This document shows positions 50,672 to 57,412 of a DNA stretch of 60,948 bases, in pieces. The notes below the pieces were generated by a model. The model made no database searches and had not been told where the DNA came from. It saw only the letters and a list, made by a program, of their open reading frames with translations. Source of the stretch: Actinomycetota bacterium (GTDB lineage: Bacteria; Actinomycetota; Actinomycetes; S36-B12; GCA-2699445). Location of the stretch: NCBI GenBank assembly GCA_029978705.1, contig JAPOIY010000015.1:1-60948 (forward strand). The letters run 5' to 3'. The position numbers were made by a program, and so were the translations under genes. Every line of letters starts with the position of its first letter. Position 1 is the stretch's first letter.

Positions 50672-52081
50672 ATGCGGGCCCGCTCTCTGACCGTTGTCGT
50701 GCTCATGGCGCTGGCGGCTGTCCTGACCGCGGTCTGGCCGCAACTTCCCGCCACCGCTGACGTGGTGGCCCAAGCGCCCGACGTCATTGTGGTGATGACC
50801 GATGACCAACGGGTAGGGACCGAGCGGGCGATGCCGAACGTCTCCGCCTTCTTCTCCCGCGGCGGGGTCCGCTACCCCAACGCGGAGGTCCCGACCAACC
50901 TGTGCTGCCCGGCGCGGTCGGCCTTCCTCACGGGGAAGTACGCCCACACCACCGGTGTGTGGGAGAACTCGGGTTCGTTCGGCAGCTACCGGGCCTTCGC
51001 CCCGAACGAGGCGCAGACCCTGCCGTTGGCCCTGTCGGAGGTCGGGTACCGCACCGGGCTCTACGGCAAATACATCAACCACTTCAACGCGCTGACGGCC
51101 GATGACTTCGTTCCCCCCGGGTGGGACGAGTTCCACATCCCGAGCGGTGAGGACCACGACGGCGGTTATTACGGGCCGGTGCGGGGACTGCCGACCGGGT
51201 ACACGCCGGACACGATGGGAGCCGGAGCGGCCGAGTTCATCCGCACCACGGCACCCGACCAGCCCCTGTTTCTGATGTACTCCCCGTTCGCCCCGCACTA
51301 CCCGTACGACCCGGGCCCCTATGCGGGCCAGTTGTCGGAGCGGGAACTGCTCGCCCACCAGCGCTTCGGCCGCTTCCGCAACCCCGCGTTCAACGAGGAG
51401 GACGTGTCGGACAAGCCGGCGTGGGTCCGCAAGACGCGCCCGCTGCGCCCGCGGGCGCTGACCAACGTGGTCCGCGGCCAGGCGGAGTCCCTCGTCGCCG
51501 TGGATGCCAACTTCCAACGGCTCATGACGGCGCAGGCCCAGTACCGGGACCCGGCCAACACGATCGTGGTCTACCTGTCCGACAACGGATACGCGTGGGG
51601 TGAGCACCGCCTGCTGCTGAAGAGGCACCCGTACTCGCTGGTCAGCGGCATCCCGCTGTGGATCAAGTATCCCGCGGGCGTGACCGTGCCCGCCGGTGTC
51701 GACACGCGCTTGACCAACCAGCTCGACGTCACCCGGACCCTCGCCGAACTGACCGGCGCGCAACTGGCGACGGAAGGGGTGTCGCTGGTGTCGGAGCCGC
51801 GGCGCAGCCGCCTGCTGCTGGAGGCGGCGCCCAGCCGGGCCGGAATCCAGCGCTCGCCCGCATTCTGCGGCTTCCGGACCGAGCGCTACCTGTTCGTGTA
51901 CTACGGCAGCAACGAGGGGGAGTTGTACGACCTCCGTCGCGACCCCTTCGAGTTGACGAACATCTTCGCCCAGCGTCCGGACATCACGCTGCAGCTGAGT
52001 CTCGACGCCGAGAGGGCCGGGTGCGATGTCACGGAGTTGCAGAAGATGCCGGCCCCGCAGCGGGACACGGCGGGCGACTGA
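50672..52081 (+). CDS. Sec-exported sulfatase (formylglycine-dependent), 469 aa
   Basis: Third sulfatase. Unlike the other two it has a plain Sec signal (MRARSLTVVVLMALAAVLTA, cleavage after PATAD, ~residue 30) and no twin-arginine motif. VVMTDDQRVG (40-49) binds the metal. The formylglycine site is C78 in CCPAR (78-82), with a second Cys at the variable position. WDEFHIPSGEDHDGGYYGP and LSDNGYAWGEHRLLLKRHPY fit N-acetylglucosamine-6-sulfatase or mammalian-type arylsulfatase branches. A formylglycine-generating enzyme would have to act before export. The neighbouring sulfotransferase (opposite strand, one gene away) makes a sulfate-ester cycle thinkable, but that is inference. Confidence 0.89.
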   Translation: MRARSLTVVVLMALAAVLTAVWPQLPATADVVAQAPDVIVVMTDDQRVGTERAMPNVSAFFSRGGVRYPNAEVPTNLCCPARSAFLTGKYAHTTGVWENSGSFGSYRAFAPNEAQTLPLALSEVGYRTGLYGKYINHFNALTADDFVPPGWDEFHIPSGEDHDGGYYGPVRGLPTGYTPDTMGAGAAEFIRTTAPDQPLFLMYSPFAPHYPYDPGPYAGQLSERELLAHQRFGRFRNPAFNEEDVSDKPAWVRKTRPLRPRALTNVVRGQAESLVAVDANFQRLMTAQAQYRDPANTIVVYLSDNGYAWGEHRLLLKRHPYSLVSGIPLWIKYPAGVTVPAGVDTRLTNQLDVTRTLAELTGAQLATEGVSLVSEPRRSRLLLEAAPSRAGIQRSPAFCGFRTERYLFVYYGSNEGELYDLRRDPFELTNIFAQRPDITLQLSLDAERAGCDVTELQKMPAPQRDTAGD

Positions 52082-52093
52082 GACCACCGCCGG

Positions 52094-52645
52094 TCACTCC
52101 GACGCGTCACCGGCCAAGAGGCGCTGCGGGACGACATCCACGTCGTAGGTGTTGTTCTCGCCGGTGGTGAGGACCCACAGCAGGTCGTAGCGGTGGTCGG
52201 GCCAGGAATGGGGGACCTGCTCGGGGTCGGCGCCCAGCGCCCGCGCCACCTTCGGTATCTCGCCGTGGTGCCACACGACCAGGGCCGGTGACGGATCCCC
52301 CAGGACCTCCGCGATCAGGCCGTCGAGTTCCCCGTGGCCGTGGTCGTCGATGAGGCGGAGTCCGAGCCGGTCGGCGACGGGGCTCGCGGTGTCCACCTCG
52401 CGGTGGCTCTTGGCGTGTTTGGTCGGTTTGGTCGCGATCACCCGCTTCGGTCGAACGACCGAGGAGTGGGCGGCCTCGGGGGCGTGGGCCAGCAGTGCGG
52501 CCAGGGCCCCCGCCCGCTGCCAGCCGCGGACGCTGAGGGAGTGGTCGTCACTGCGACCGTGCCGGTCGACCCCGACCGATCCGGTGGCCGGGTCGGGTTT
52601 CTCGGCGTGCCGGCTCAGGATGATGACGTCAGGACGGTGGCTCAC
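52094..52645 (-). CDS. Histidine phosphatase superfamily protein (SixA-like branch)
   Basis: A 183-residue protein with the phosphohistidine motif SRHAEKPD (11-18; R12 and H13), SLSVRGWQRAGALAALLA as the family's helix, and VVWHHGEIPKVARALG carrying the second catalytic His pair. The RHAEK form, rather than RHGE, recalls SixA-type and small bacterial phosphatases. The substrate could be a phosphoprotein or a small phosphate ester. It starts at GTG 52645, 6 bases after CACAAT, and follows the sulfotransferase gene by 4 bp on the same strand, so the two are likely co-transcribed although a promoter-like hexamer lies at the junction. Confidence 0.82.
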   Translation of the reverse strand: MSHRPDVIILSRHAEKPDPATGSVGVDRHGRSDDHSLSVRGWQRAGALAALLAHAPEAAHSSVVRPKRVIATKPTKHAKSHREVDTASPVADRLGLRLIDDHGHGELDGLIAEVLGDPSPALVVWHHGEIPKVARALGADPEQVPHSWPDHRYDLLWVLTTGENNTYDVDVVPQRLLAGDASE

Positions 52646-52649
52646 CCGG

Positions 52650-53699
52650 TCATTGTGCCTGTTGCGTGCCTCCGGGTCCGCGGAACCCCGTCAGCCGGGT
52701 GATGGTTCCCCGGACTTCGGTGAGCCCCTGCGTGACGACGTCGGACGTTGGGGTGACGACGCGCGCGGACGGGTCCATCGTCATGTACACCTTGCCCAGC
52801 CCCGGTCCGGCGACAGCCGCCACATCCAGGTCGGCGAAGGCCGCTACGTCGGTCAGCACCCGCTGTGGGTCGCGGACCAGGGCGTCGTAGTCCACGAACC
52901 GGGCTCTGCCGGACGCCACCAGCGGTAACCCGTCCTCCATCATCGCCAGGACCGCGGACTCCCACTGACGGGCGCACAGCACTCCCAGCGGGGAGTCCGT
53001 GAAGTCGCGCCAGCCGGGGAAGAGGTTGACGTTCCACCAGTGCTCCCCCCAGGGGAACCGGTCGCTGTAGCCGCCGATGCGCAGCGGATCGGACACGTAG
53101 TACGTGAAGAACCAGTGAGGGTGCAGCCACGCGTTGACCAGGGACGTGACCGCGGCCGCGGGGTCGCGCAGCGTGAAGAGGAAGACTGCGTCGGGGAAGG
53201 TCGCGGCCAGTTGGGGCAGGCGCCAGCAGTGGCCGGTGTCCTTGTCCACCATGCGAATGGGACCGGTGACGTCGCTCGCCCACAGGCACTCTTGCGGCGG
53301 GATGCAGAAGGGGGCGGTCTCGTCCTGCTGTGCGCGGGCGAAGGGACCCGTCATCGGGTTGTCCTCGCTCTGTTCGATCTGCCGGCGCAGGTCGGACGAG
53401 ATGTCCCAGTAGGAGGCGGGGGTGCCTTGCGAGGAGGCCCGCGCGACCCACCGTCGCAGGTCCGGTGGCGTCATGGGGCGGGGATCGGTGAACAGGTCAC
53501 CCAGGTAGGCGGCCTCGATCTCCTCCCTCGGCGGGAAGCGGCCGGTCTTCTCGGTGGCGCGCATCCGGTGCCACAGGAACCGGCTCTCCCGCTCCAGGCG
53601 GAACACGCGGGGATCGCGGGACAGGCAGTGCTGCAGGAGGGTGGTGCCCGTGCGTGGTGACCCCACGACGAATACGGGACGATCCAGAGTGGCGCTCAC
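52650..53699 (-). CDS. PAPS-dependent sulfotransferase family protein
   Basis: A 349-residue P-loop protein. FVVGSPRTGTT (10-20) is the 5'-phosphosulfate loop and FLFTLRDPAAAVTSLVNAW the 3'-phosphate-binding block of sulfotransferases that move sulfate from PAPS to an alcohol or amine. RMVDKDTGHCWRLPQLAATFPDA is a typical preceding segment. The Trp/Phe/Tyr-rich middle (HPHWFFTYYVSDPLR) suggests a hydrophobic acceptor such as a lipid or glycolipid; such enzymes (Stf group) sulfate mycobacterial lipids. It starts at GTG 53699 without a clear promoter or ribosome-binding site. It lies upstream of the histidine phosphatase. Confidence 0.84.
   Translation of the reverse strand: MSATLDRPVFVVGSPRTGTTLLQHCLSRDPRVFRLERESRFLWHRMRATEKTGRFPPREEIEAAYLGDLFTDPRPMTPPDLRRWVARASSQGTPASYWDISSDLRRQIEQSEDNPMTGPFARAQQDETAPFCIPPQECLWASDVTGPIRMVDKDTGHCWRLPQLAATFPDAVFLFTLRDPAAAVTSLVNAWLHPHWFFTYYVSDPLRIGGYSDRFPWGEHWWNVNLFPGWRDFTDSPLGVLCARQWESAVLAMMEDGLPLVASGRARFVDYDALVRDPQRVLTDVAAFADLDVAAVAGPGLGKVYMTMDPSARVVTPTSDVVTQGLTEVRGTITRLTGFRGPGGTQQAQ
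52652..52657 (-). promoter_or_regulatory. -10-like hexamer CACAAT inside the end of the sulfotransferase gene
   Basis: On the minus strand CACAAT ends 6 bases before the phosphatase GTG at 52645, suggesting an internal promoter besides read-through. Confidence 0.35.
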
Positions 53700-53841
53700 G
53701 ATTCCCCGCCACTCGTCCGATCGCTGGAAGAAAACCTCGCCGGCCTCACCCGATCATCTTCGCAGAAGGGGGGTGCCCGACTCCTCCGGTCGGAACGGAT
53801 CCTGACTGAAGTCCCGACGGCTGCGCGCCGATCACCAAACT

Positions 53842-54153
53842 GTGAGTGTTGTCGCCGGGAATCGCGTGGCGGTTCCCCCGCAGCGAAGTTGGCGTGCCCT
53901 GGTCGCACGCGAGTTCACCCGGGCGCAGCAGGAAGCAGCCGTCCTGAGGGATTGGGCGACGCTGTTGTTCCTCAATCAGGCGTGGGCGGATCCCGCAGTG
54001 GTGCTGGAGGCGCCGTGGGAGGTGTTGGACGACGGGACGCCGGAACTGCTCCCCGGGATCTGGCGGACCCGGGCGGTGAGTTCCGGCGTGGTGCCGACCC
54101 GGTGCCGCCTGCGGATGTGGATCATGCTGGCCGGGGACCACAGCCGCTGGTGA
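53842..54153 (+). CDS. Small hypothetical protein (103 aa)
   Basis: An open frame from GTG 53842 with plausible protein composition: REFTRAQQEAAVLRDWATLLFLNQAWADPAVVLEAPWEVLDD is predicted helical, and the C-terminus SGVVPTRCRLRMWIMLAGDH is mixed. It occupies an otherwise empty interval and ends 4 bp before the convergent HTH gene. A CAAACT hexamer ends directly before the start, and no ribosome-binding site is seen. No family is recognised and an overlapping opposite-strand frame also exists, so the call is tentative. Confidence 0.4.
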   Translation: MSVVAGNRVAVPPQRSWRALVAREFTRAQQEAAVLRDWATLLFLNQAWADPAVVLEAPWEVLDDGTPELLPGIWRTRAVSSGVVPTRCRLRMWIMLAGDHSRW

Positions 54154-54157
54154 GGCG

Positions 54158-54634
54158 TCAGCGGCGGACGGGCCGGTCGCGGCGTGACCGGGGCACGTAC
54201 TCGCCGCCGACTGCGCCCTTGCGCTCGGGGTAGGTCAGGATGCCGCGTTCCCGGCATAACACCACCCAGCGGATCACCGTCCGCTCCGGGACGTCGTAGC
54301 GCTCGGCCAGCACTTGCGAGTACCCGCGACCCTCGGCCAGGTAGGCCTTGGCCACCTCTTCCAGGAAGGCGTCGTCGAGGTGGACCGGAGGGCGTACCAC
54401 CGGCGCGGTACCGGCGATCCACACCCCATCGCGACCGTCGTACTCCGTGATCATGCGCAGCGGGGTCTCCCACTTGAAGGAGCGCTGCAACTCCCGCAGG
54501 TCCAAACCCTGCTTGCTGGCCAGACATATATTGACGACTTGGGCGGCCTTGTTGACCCAGACGTCGACGGTCACGTCGTCGAGTTCGAAGGTGGCGTGCC
54601 GCAGACCCTTCTCCGTCCGGACCTTCCAGCGCAT
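54158..54634 (-). CDS. Actinobacterial HTH-containing protein of unknown function
   Basis: A 158-residue protein. The N-terminal half (TFELDDVTVDVWVNKAAQVVNICLAS) is beta-rich, the middle contains FKWETPLRMITEYDGRDGVWIAG, and residues ~100-140 form a helix-turn-helix (FLEEVAKAYLAEGRGYSQVLAERYDVPERTVIRWV) followed by RERGILTYPERKGAVGGEYVP. The last pattern (GxLT...P...G..GGE) occurs in many small actinobacterial HTH proteins of unknown role. The ATG at 54634 fits. It might be a regulator or part of a host-linked element, but no integrase or transposase is nearby. Confidence 0.75.
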   Translation of the reverse strand: MRWKVRTEKGLRHATFELDDVTVDVWVNKAAQVVNICLASKQGLDLRELQRSFKWETPLRMITEYDGRDGVWIAGTAPVVRPPVHLDDAFLEEVAKAYLAEGRGYSQVLAERYDVPERTVIRWVVLCRERGILTYPERKGAVGGEYVPRSRRDRPVRR

Positions 54635-54708
54635 GGTGCGACCGTATCGCCGTCAGGTCGGCGACGACAGTCCCTGCGAGCTGGAAACGACCGACTGGGG
54701 GTTGGCTG

Positions 54709-54879
54709 TCACCCGAACAGGCGCCCCAGGAAGGTGCTCTTGCGGGCTGCTTCCTTCTCGGCGGCTGTGCAGCGGCAGCGCTGGTTCTTGGGGACACCGC
54801 GCAGGACCTCGTTCTTGTGCTGGCCACAGCCCGCCCACGTCGCCTTGTGGCAGATCTTGCAGGTGGTCTGGCGGCACAT
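54709..54879 (-). CDS. 56-aa Cys-rich small protein (zinc-ribbon-like)
   Basis: A short gene with ATG at 54877-54879 and TGA at 54709-54711. GGAG lies 9 bases upstream, a good ribosome-binding site. The protein starts MCRQTTCKICHKATWAGCGQ and continues with HKNEVLRGVP and RCRC. It carries six cysteines (2, 7, 10, 18, 35, 37) and two histidines, enough for one or two zinc sites. The pattern C-x2-C-x-K-x-T-W-x-GCG-x-H, then GVP, then RCxC is shared by a widespread family of uncharacterised small bacterial proteins. The Lys-rich tail is family-variable. The ribosome-binding site and composition argue it is expressed. Confidence 0.8.
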   Translation of the reverse strand: MCRQTTCKICHKATWAGCGQHKNEVLRGVPKNQRCRCTAAEKEAARKSTFLGRLFG

Positions 54880-54915
54880 GGGGGGTCTCCTGACTGGTGG
54901 CGGCGCTCGGCTGAA

Positions 54916-55827
54916 CTATACCCCCTGGGGTACCAGTGGCCGGTAGGGGTCCACCTGCCGGCAGGCGACCCAGCACAGGGCATAAAGGTAGCTGCGGACC
55001 ACGATGTTCACCCAGCCCAGGAGGCTGAGCACCAGGACGACGGCACCCGACGTGTCCGGCGACAGGAGAGCACCTAGGTAGGTGTAGGTGACGGTGAAGT
55101 TCAGCAGAGTGGTGAACGCGGCGAAGCCCACGGCAGCTATCAGGGCAGTACGTCGCGGGGCGTCTGGGGCGCTGCTCCTCACCGCGCTCAGGACGAGGAC
55201 GGTGAGGCCCAGCAATTGCACAGCGATGAGCAGGAGCTTGCCCGAGGCGACCGTCGCCGGGGCGATGTCGGTGAGTCCCAGGAGGGTGCGCCACGCGGCG
55301 GTGCGGACGGCCGTTCCGAGGGTGAGCAGCCAGGAGCAGACACCCGTCGCGGCCAATCCGAGGCCGATGGCGAGGTTGCGGAACTGAAGTGTGCGGATCC
55401 GGCGGTCGGGTCCGCCGAAGATGCGCTGTTTGCCCTGGCGCAGCGCCTTGGCGGTGTAGACGGCTGAGACGACCAGGGTGACGGCCCCGGCCACGTCGAA
55501 GATCGCGCTCCGGGCCTCCAGGAGGGTGGAGTGCACCGCGGCCCCCAGGTCGATCTCGTCGGGGGAGGCGGCGGTGGGGATCACGATCTCGTTGACGCCC
55601 GGCATCTGACTGGTGATGAAGTCCAGGCTGTAGAGCAGCAGGACCATCATGGTGACGGTCAGGAACAGGCCGCGCGACGAGACCTTCATGGAGAAGAACT
55701 CGACGTTGCGGTCGATGTACCACTCGACTGCGACCGTGGCGTGGTCCACCCACGCGTACTGCCGGCGCGCGCGCTCGAGCCAGCGCCGCCACCGGGGATG
55801 GCCGGCGGAGGAGGTGGTACCGGTCAT
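54916..55827 (-). CDS. Multi-pass membrane protein of unknown function
   Basis: A 303-residue protein. A cytoplasmic, Arg/Trp-rich N-terminus (RWRRWLERARRQYAW) is followed by about six helices (LFLTVTMMVLLLYSLDFI, DVAGAVTLVVSAVYTAKAL, LAIGLGLAATGVCSWLLTL, LLLIAVQLLGLTVLVLSAV, LIAAVGFAAFTTLLNFTVTY, VVLVLSLLGWVNIVVRSYLY) and a short tail. A 50-residue non-membrane loop (SQMPGVNEIVIPTAASPDEI) lies between the first two. No domain is recognised. Upstream, TAGAAC ends 6 bases before the ATG, close to the leaderless promoter pattern except for its last base. Confidence 0.75.
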   Translation of the reverse strand: MTGTTSSAGHPRWRRWLERARRQYAWVDHATVAVEWYIDRNVEFFSMKVSSRGLFLTVTMMVLLLYSLDFITSQMPGVNEIVIPTAASPDEIDLGAAVHSTLLEARSAIFDVAGAVTLVVSAVYTAKALRQGKQRIFGGPDRRIRTLQFRNLAIGLGLAATGVCSWLLTLGTAVRTAAWRTLLGLTDIAPATVASGKLLLIAVQLLGLTVLVLSAVRSSAPDAPRRTALIAAVGFAAFTTLLNFTVTYTYLGALLSPDTSGAVVLVLSLLGWVNIVVRSYLYALCWVACRQVDPYRPLVPQGV

Positions 55828-55890
55828 GTTGTTGTTCTACCTCAGCGGCCGACGGTCCGCCGTCGAGCCGGGGTAGCTGTTGCGGGTCGG

Positions 55891-56130
55891 TCAGGCCTGA
55901 CCGTGGTACTTCCACACCAGGACGTGGCGGTCGCCGCGGCGCACCCGCGTGCACTTCAACTTCACGCGGTGGTACTTGTTGCCCACCTTCACGACCTTCC
56001 CCTTCTTGTGGCATCGCTTGCCCTCATGGGGATGGCCGAGGGGGGCAGCGGCGTCGGCAGCCACGGCGGGCAGGGCCACGCCTCCGGCGACGACGGCGGC
56101 GGACAGGAGGAGTGCGGAGGCAACACGCAT
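55891..56130 (-). CDS. Small secreted basic protein
   Basis: A 79-residue protein with a Sec signal peptide (MRVASALLLSAAVVAGGVAL, cleavage after AVAADA) and a ~50-residue, strongly basic mature part rich in Lys, His and Arg (HPHEGKRCHKKGKVVKVGNK, then CTRVRRGDRHVLVWKYHGQA), with two Cys that may pair. The ATG at 56130 is preceded by GAAGAGGG, so the in-frame ATG at 56148 is less likely. A secreted cationic peptide might bind polyanions, envelope or metals; no family is recognised. Confidence 0.65.
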   Translation of the reverse strand: MRVASALLLSAAVVAGGVALPAVAADAAAPLGHPHEGKRCHKKGKVVKVGNKYHRVKLKCTRVRRGDRHVLVWKYHGQA

Positions 56131-56266
56131 GGAACCCTCTTCTCTCACTCGGTCGGGCGGGGTTGCGGGACCGGGGTGGCCATCGTGTCAGAAGAGGAGG
56201 GAAGATCGCTGAGCGTGGCTGCGACACGGGCGTGAGGTCGGCACTACTTCCCGCCCGCAACGGCGC

Positions 56267-56272
56267 TAACGT
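56267..56272 (+). promoter_or_regulatory. -10 hexamer TAACGT of a leaderless promoter
   Basis: TAACGT ends 6 bases before the GTG at 56279. Confidence 0.5.
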
Positions 56273-56278
56273 GTGGCC

Positions 56279-57046
56279 GTGTCGATTACCGAGTTGCCGA
56301 TCTGGTTCACCTGCTTGGTGTTGTTCCTCATCTTCGCCGCTGTCGCCCTCCTTTCGCGTGCCTTCGCCCGCAAGAAACTCAGCGATGCGGCTCGCAACGA
56401 CATCGAGAGCCACGCCGGCAAAATGATCGCCGGTTTCGCGGCGTCTTTCGCCTTCTTCACCGGGGTCGCCATCTCGATGACGTGGGGGGCCCTGTCGAGC
56501 GCCCAGTCGGCGGTCGAGGACCTCACGGCCAAGTCCGAACAGGTCGGTTGGGCGATCGGCAACATCACCGATCAGGAGGAGGCCGAGAACCTGCAGCAGT
56601 ACCTCAACGCCTACCTGCAGTCGGTCATCGGGCCCGACCGGGCGTACCTGGCGGCGGGATCGACCGCTGACCTTCCGTCGGACCAGACCATGGACAAGAT
56701 GCAGGACGCTATCCACGCCTTCGCCTACGCCCCCCGGACCCCCAACTCGGAGTCGACGGCCCTGGTGTCATCGGCGCAGGCGCTGGGGACGTCGAATGCC
56801 ACCTTCGCGGCTGTCGCGGAACGTGCCATGCCGGGTCTCATGGCTCTTCTGCTCCTGGTCACCGCGACCCTGCTCAGCATCACCGTCGGATTGTCGTCGA
56901 TCTCGATCCAACGGCCGTTCCTGGCCGTGCTGTGGTGTTTCCTGATCGCGCTGTCCATCTCGCTGGTGTTCGCGCTGGACCATCCCTTCGGGGGGGATGT
57001 GACGGTCAATCTGCAGCCCTTGGTCGACTACGCGAACGCGGGGTAG
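56279..57046 (+). CDS. DUF4239-like membrane protein
   Basis: A 255-residue protein with two N-terminal helices (FTCLVLFLIFAAVALLSRAF; MIAGFAASFAFFTGVAISM), a ~120-residue extracytoplasmic helical domain (QSAVEDLTAKSEQVGWAIGN ... STALVSSAQALGTSNATFAA) and two C-terminal helices (PGLMALLLLVTATLLSITVG; FLAVLWCFLIALSISLVFAL), ending near DHPFGGDVTVN. This layout and the terminal DxPFxG motif match DUF4239 (bestrophin-like) proteins. The function is uncertain. The start follows TAACGT. It converges on the 41-aa membrane protein gene, 22 bp between stops. Confidence 0.76.
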   Translation: MSITELPIWFTCLVLFLIFAAVALLSRAFARKKLSDAARNDIESHAGKMIAGFAASFAFFTGVAISMTWGALSSAQSAVEDLTAKSEQVGWAIGNITDQEEAENLQQYLNAYLQSVIGPDRAYLAAGSTADLPSDQTMDKMQDAIHAFAYAPRTPNSESTALVSSAQALGTSNATFAAVAERAMPGLMALLLLVTATLLSITVGLSSISIQRPFLAVLWCFLIALSISLVFALDHPFGGDVTVNLQPLVDYANAG

Positions 57047-57068
57047 GGACGCGCGGGCTGGGGCCCGA

Positions 57069-57194
57069 CTACGGGTGCTGGTCGGGAGGCGCCGCCTCCT
57101 GGATCTCCTGGACCTGGAACAGCACACCGCCGATGGCGATGTAGAGGATCATGACGGCCAGACCGATGGGCGCGGCCCACAGGTACATGTCCAT
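57069..57194 (-). CDS. 41-aa single-pass membrane protein
   Basis: A very short gene with ATG at 57192-57194 and TAG at 57069-57071; GGAGA lies 6 bases upstream. The peptide begins MDMYLWAAPIGLAVMILYIA, continues IGGVLFQVQEIQEAAPP and ends DQHP: one transmembrane helix followed by a short charged tail. A second in-frame ATG (57188) would shorten it by two residues. Such peptides often modulate larger membrane proteins; the convergent DUF4239-like gene is the nearest candidate. Unknown family. Confidence 0.6.
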   Translation of the reverse strand: MDMYLWAAPIGLAVMILYIAIGGVLFQVQEIQEAAPPDQHP

Positions 57195-57400
57195 GTCGGT
57201 TCTCCAACTTCAGAAGGCGTCTGAGGGGGAGAGTAGTCGGTGGCCGAGGGCCTTGCAGCCCGCGCTCAGTGACACCCAACTTCCGGTTACCCTCAAGGAA
57301 GGGTCAGGACTTTCGATTTCTGGCCTGGCGCTACCGCAGACGAGCAGCTCGGAGTTGAGTGGAGGACCTGGCCCGCTTACGCTCGCAGAGGTTGATCAAC

Positions 57401-57406
57401 TAGGGA
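57401..57406 (+). promoter_or_regulatory. -10-like hexamer TAGGGA, leaderless spacing (weak)
   Basis: TAGGGA ends 6 bases before the ATG at 57413. Its last base is A rather than T, and no ribosome-binding site is visible. Confidence 0.35.
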
Positions 57407-57412
57407 ACGTCT

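Noticed and set aside
53700-54660. Mobile element around the HTH protein
   Set aside because: No transposase or integrase, no terminal inverted repeats and no target-site duplication could be found.
54653-56014. A 453-codon minus-strand frame across the Cys-rich and membrane protein genes
   Set aside because: Arg/Pro/His-rich shadow translation; two other frames there encode better-supported proteins with a ribosome-binding site or clear membrane helices.
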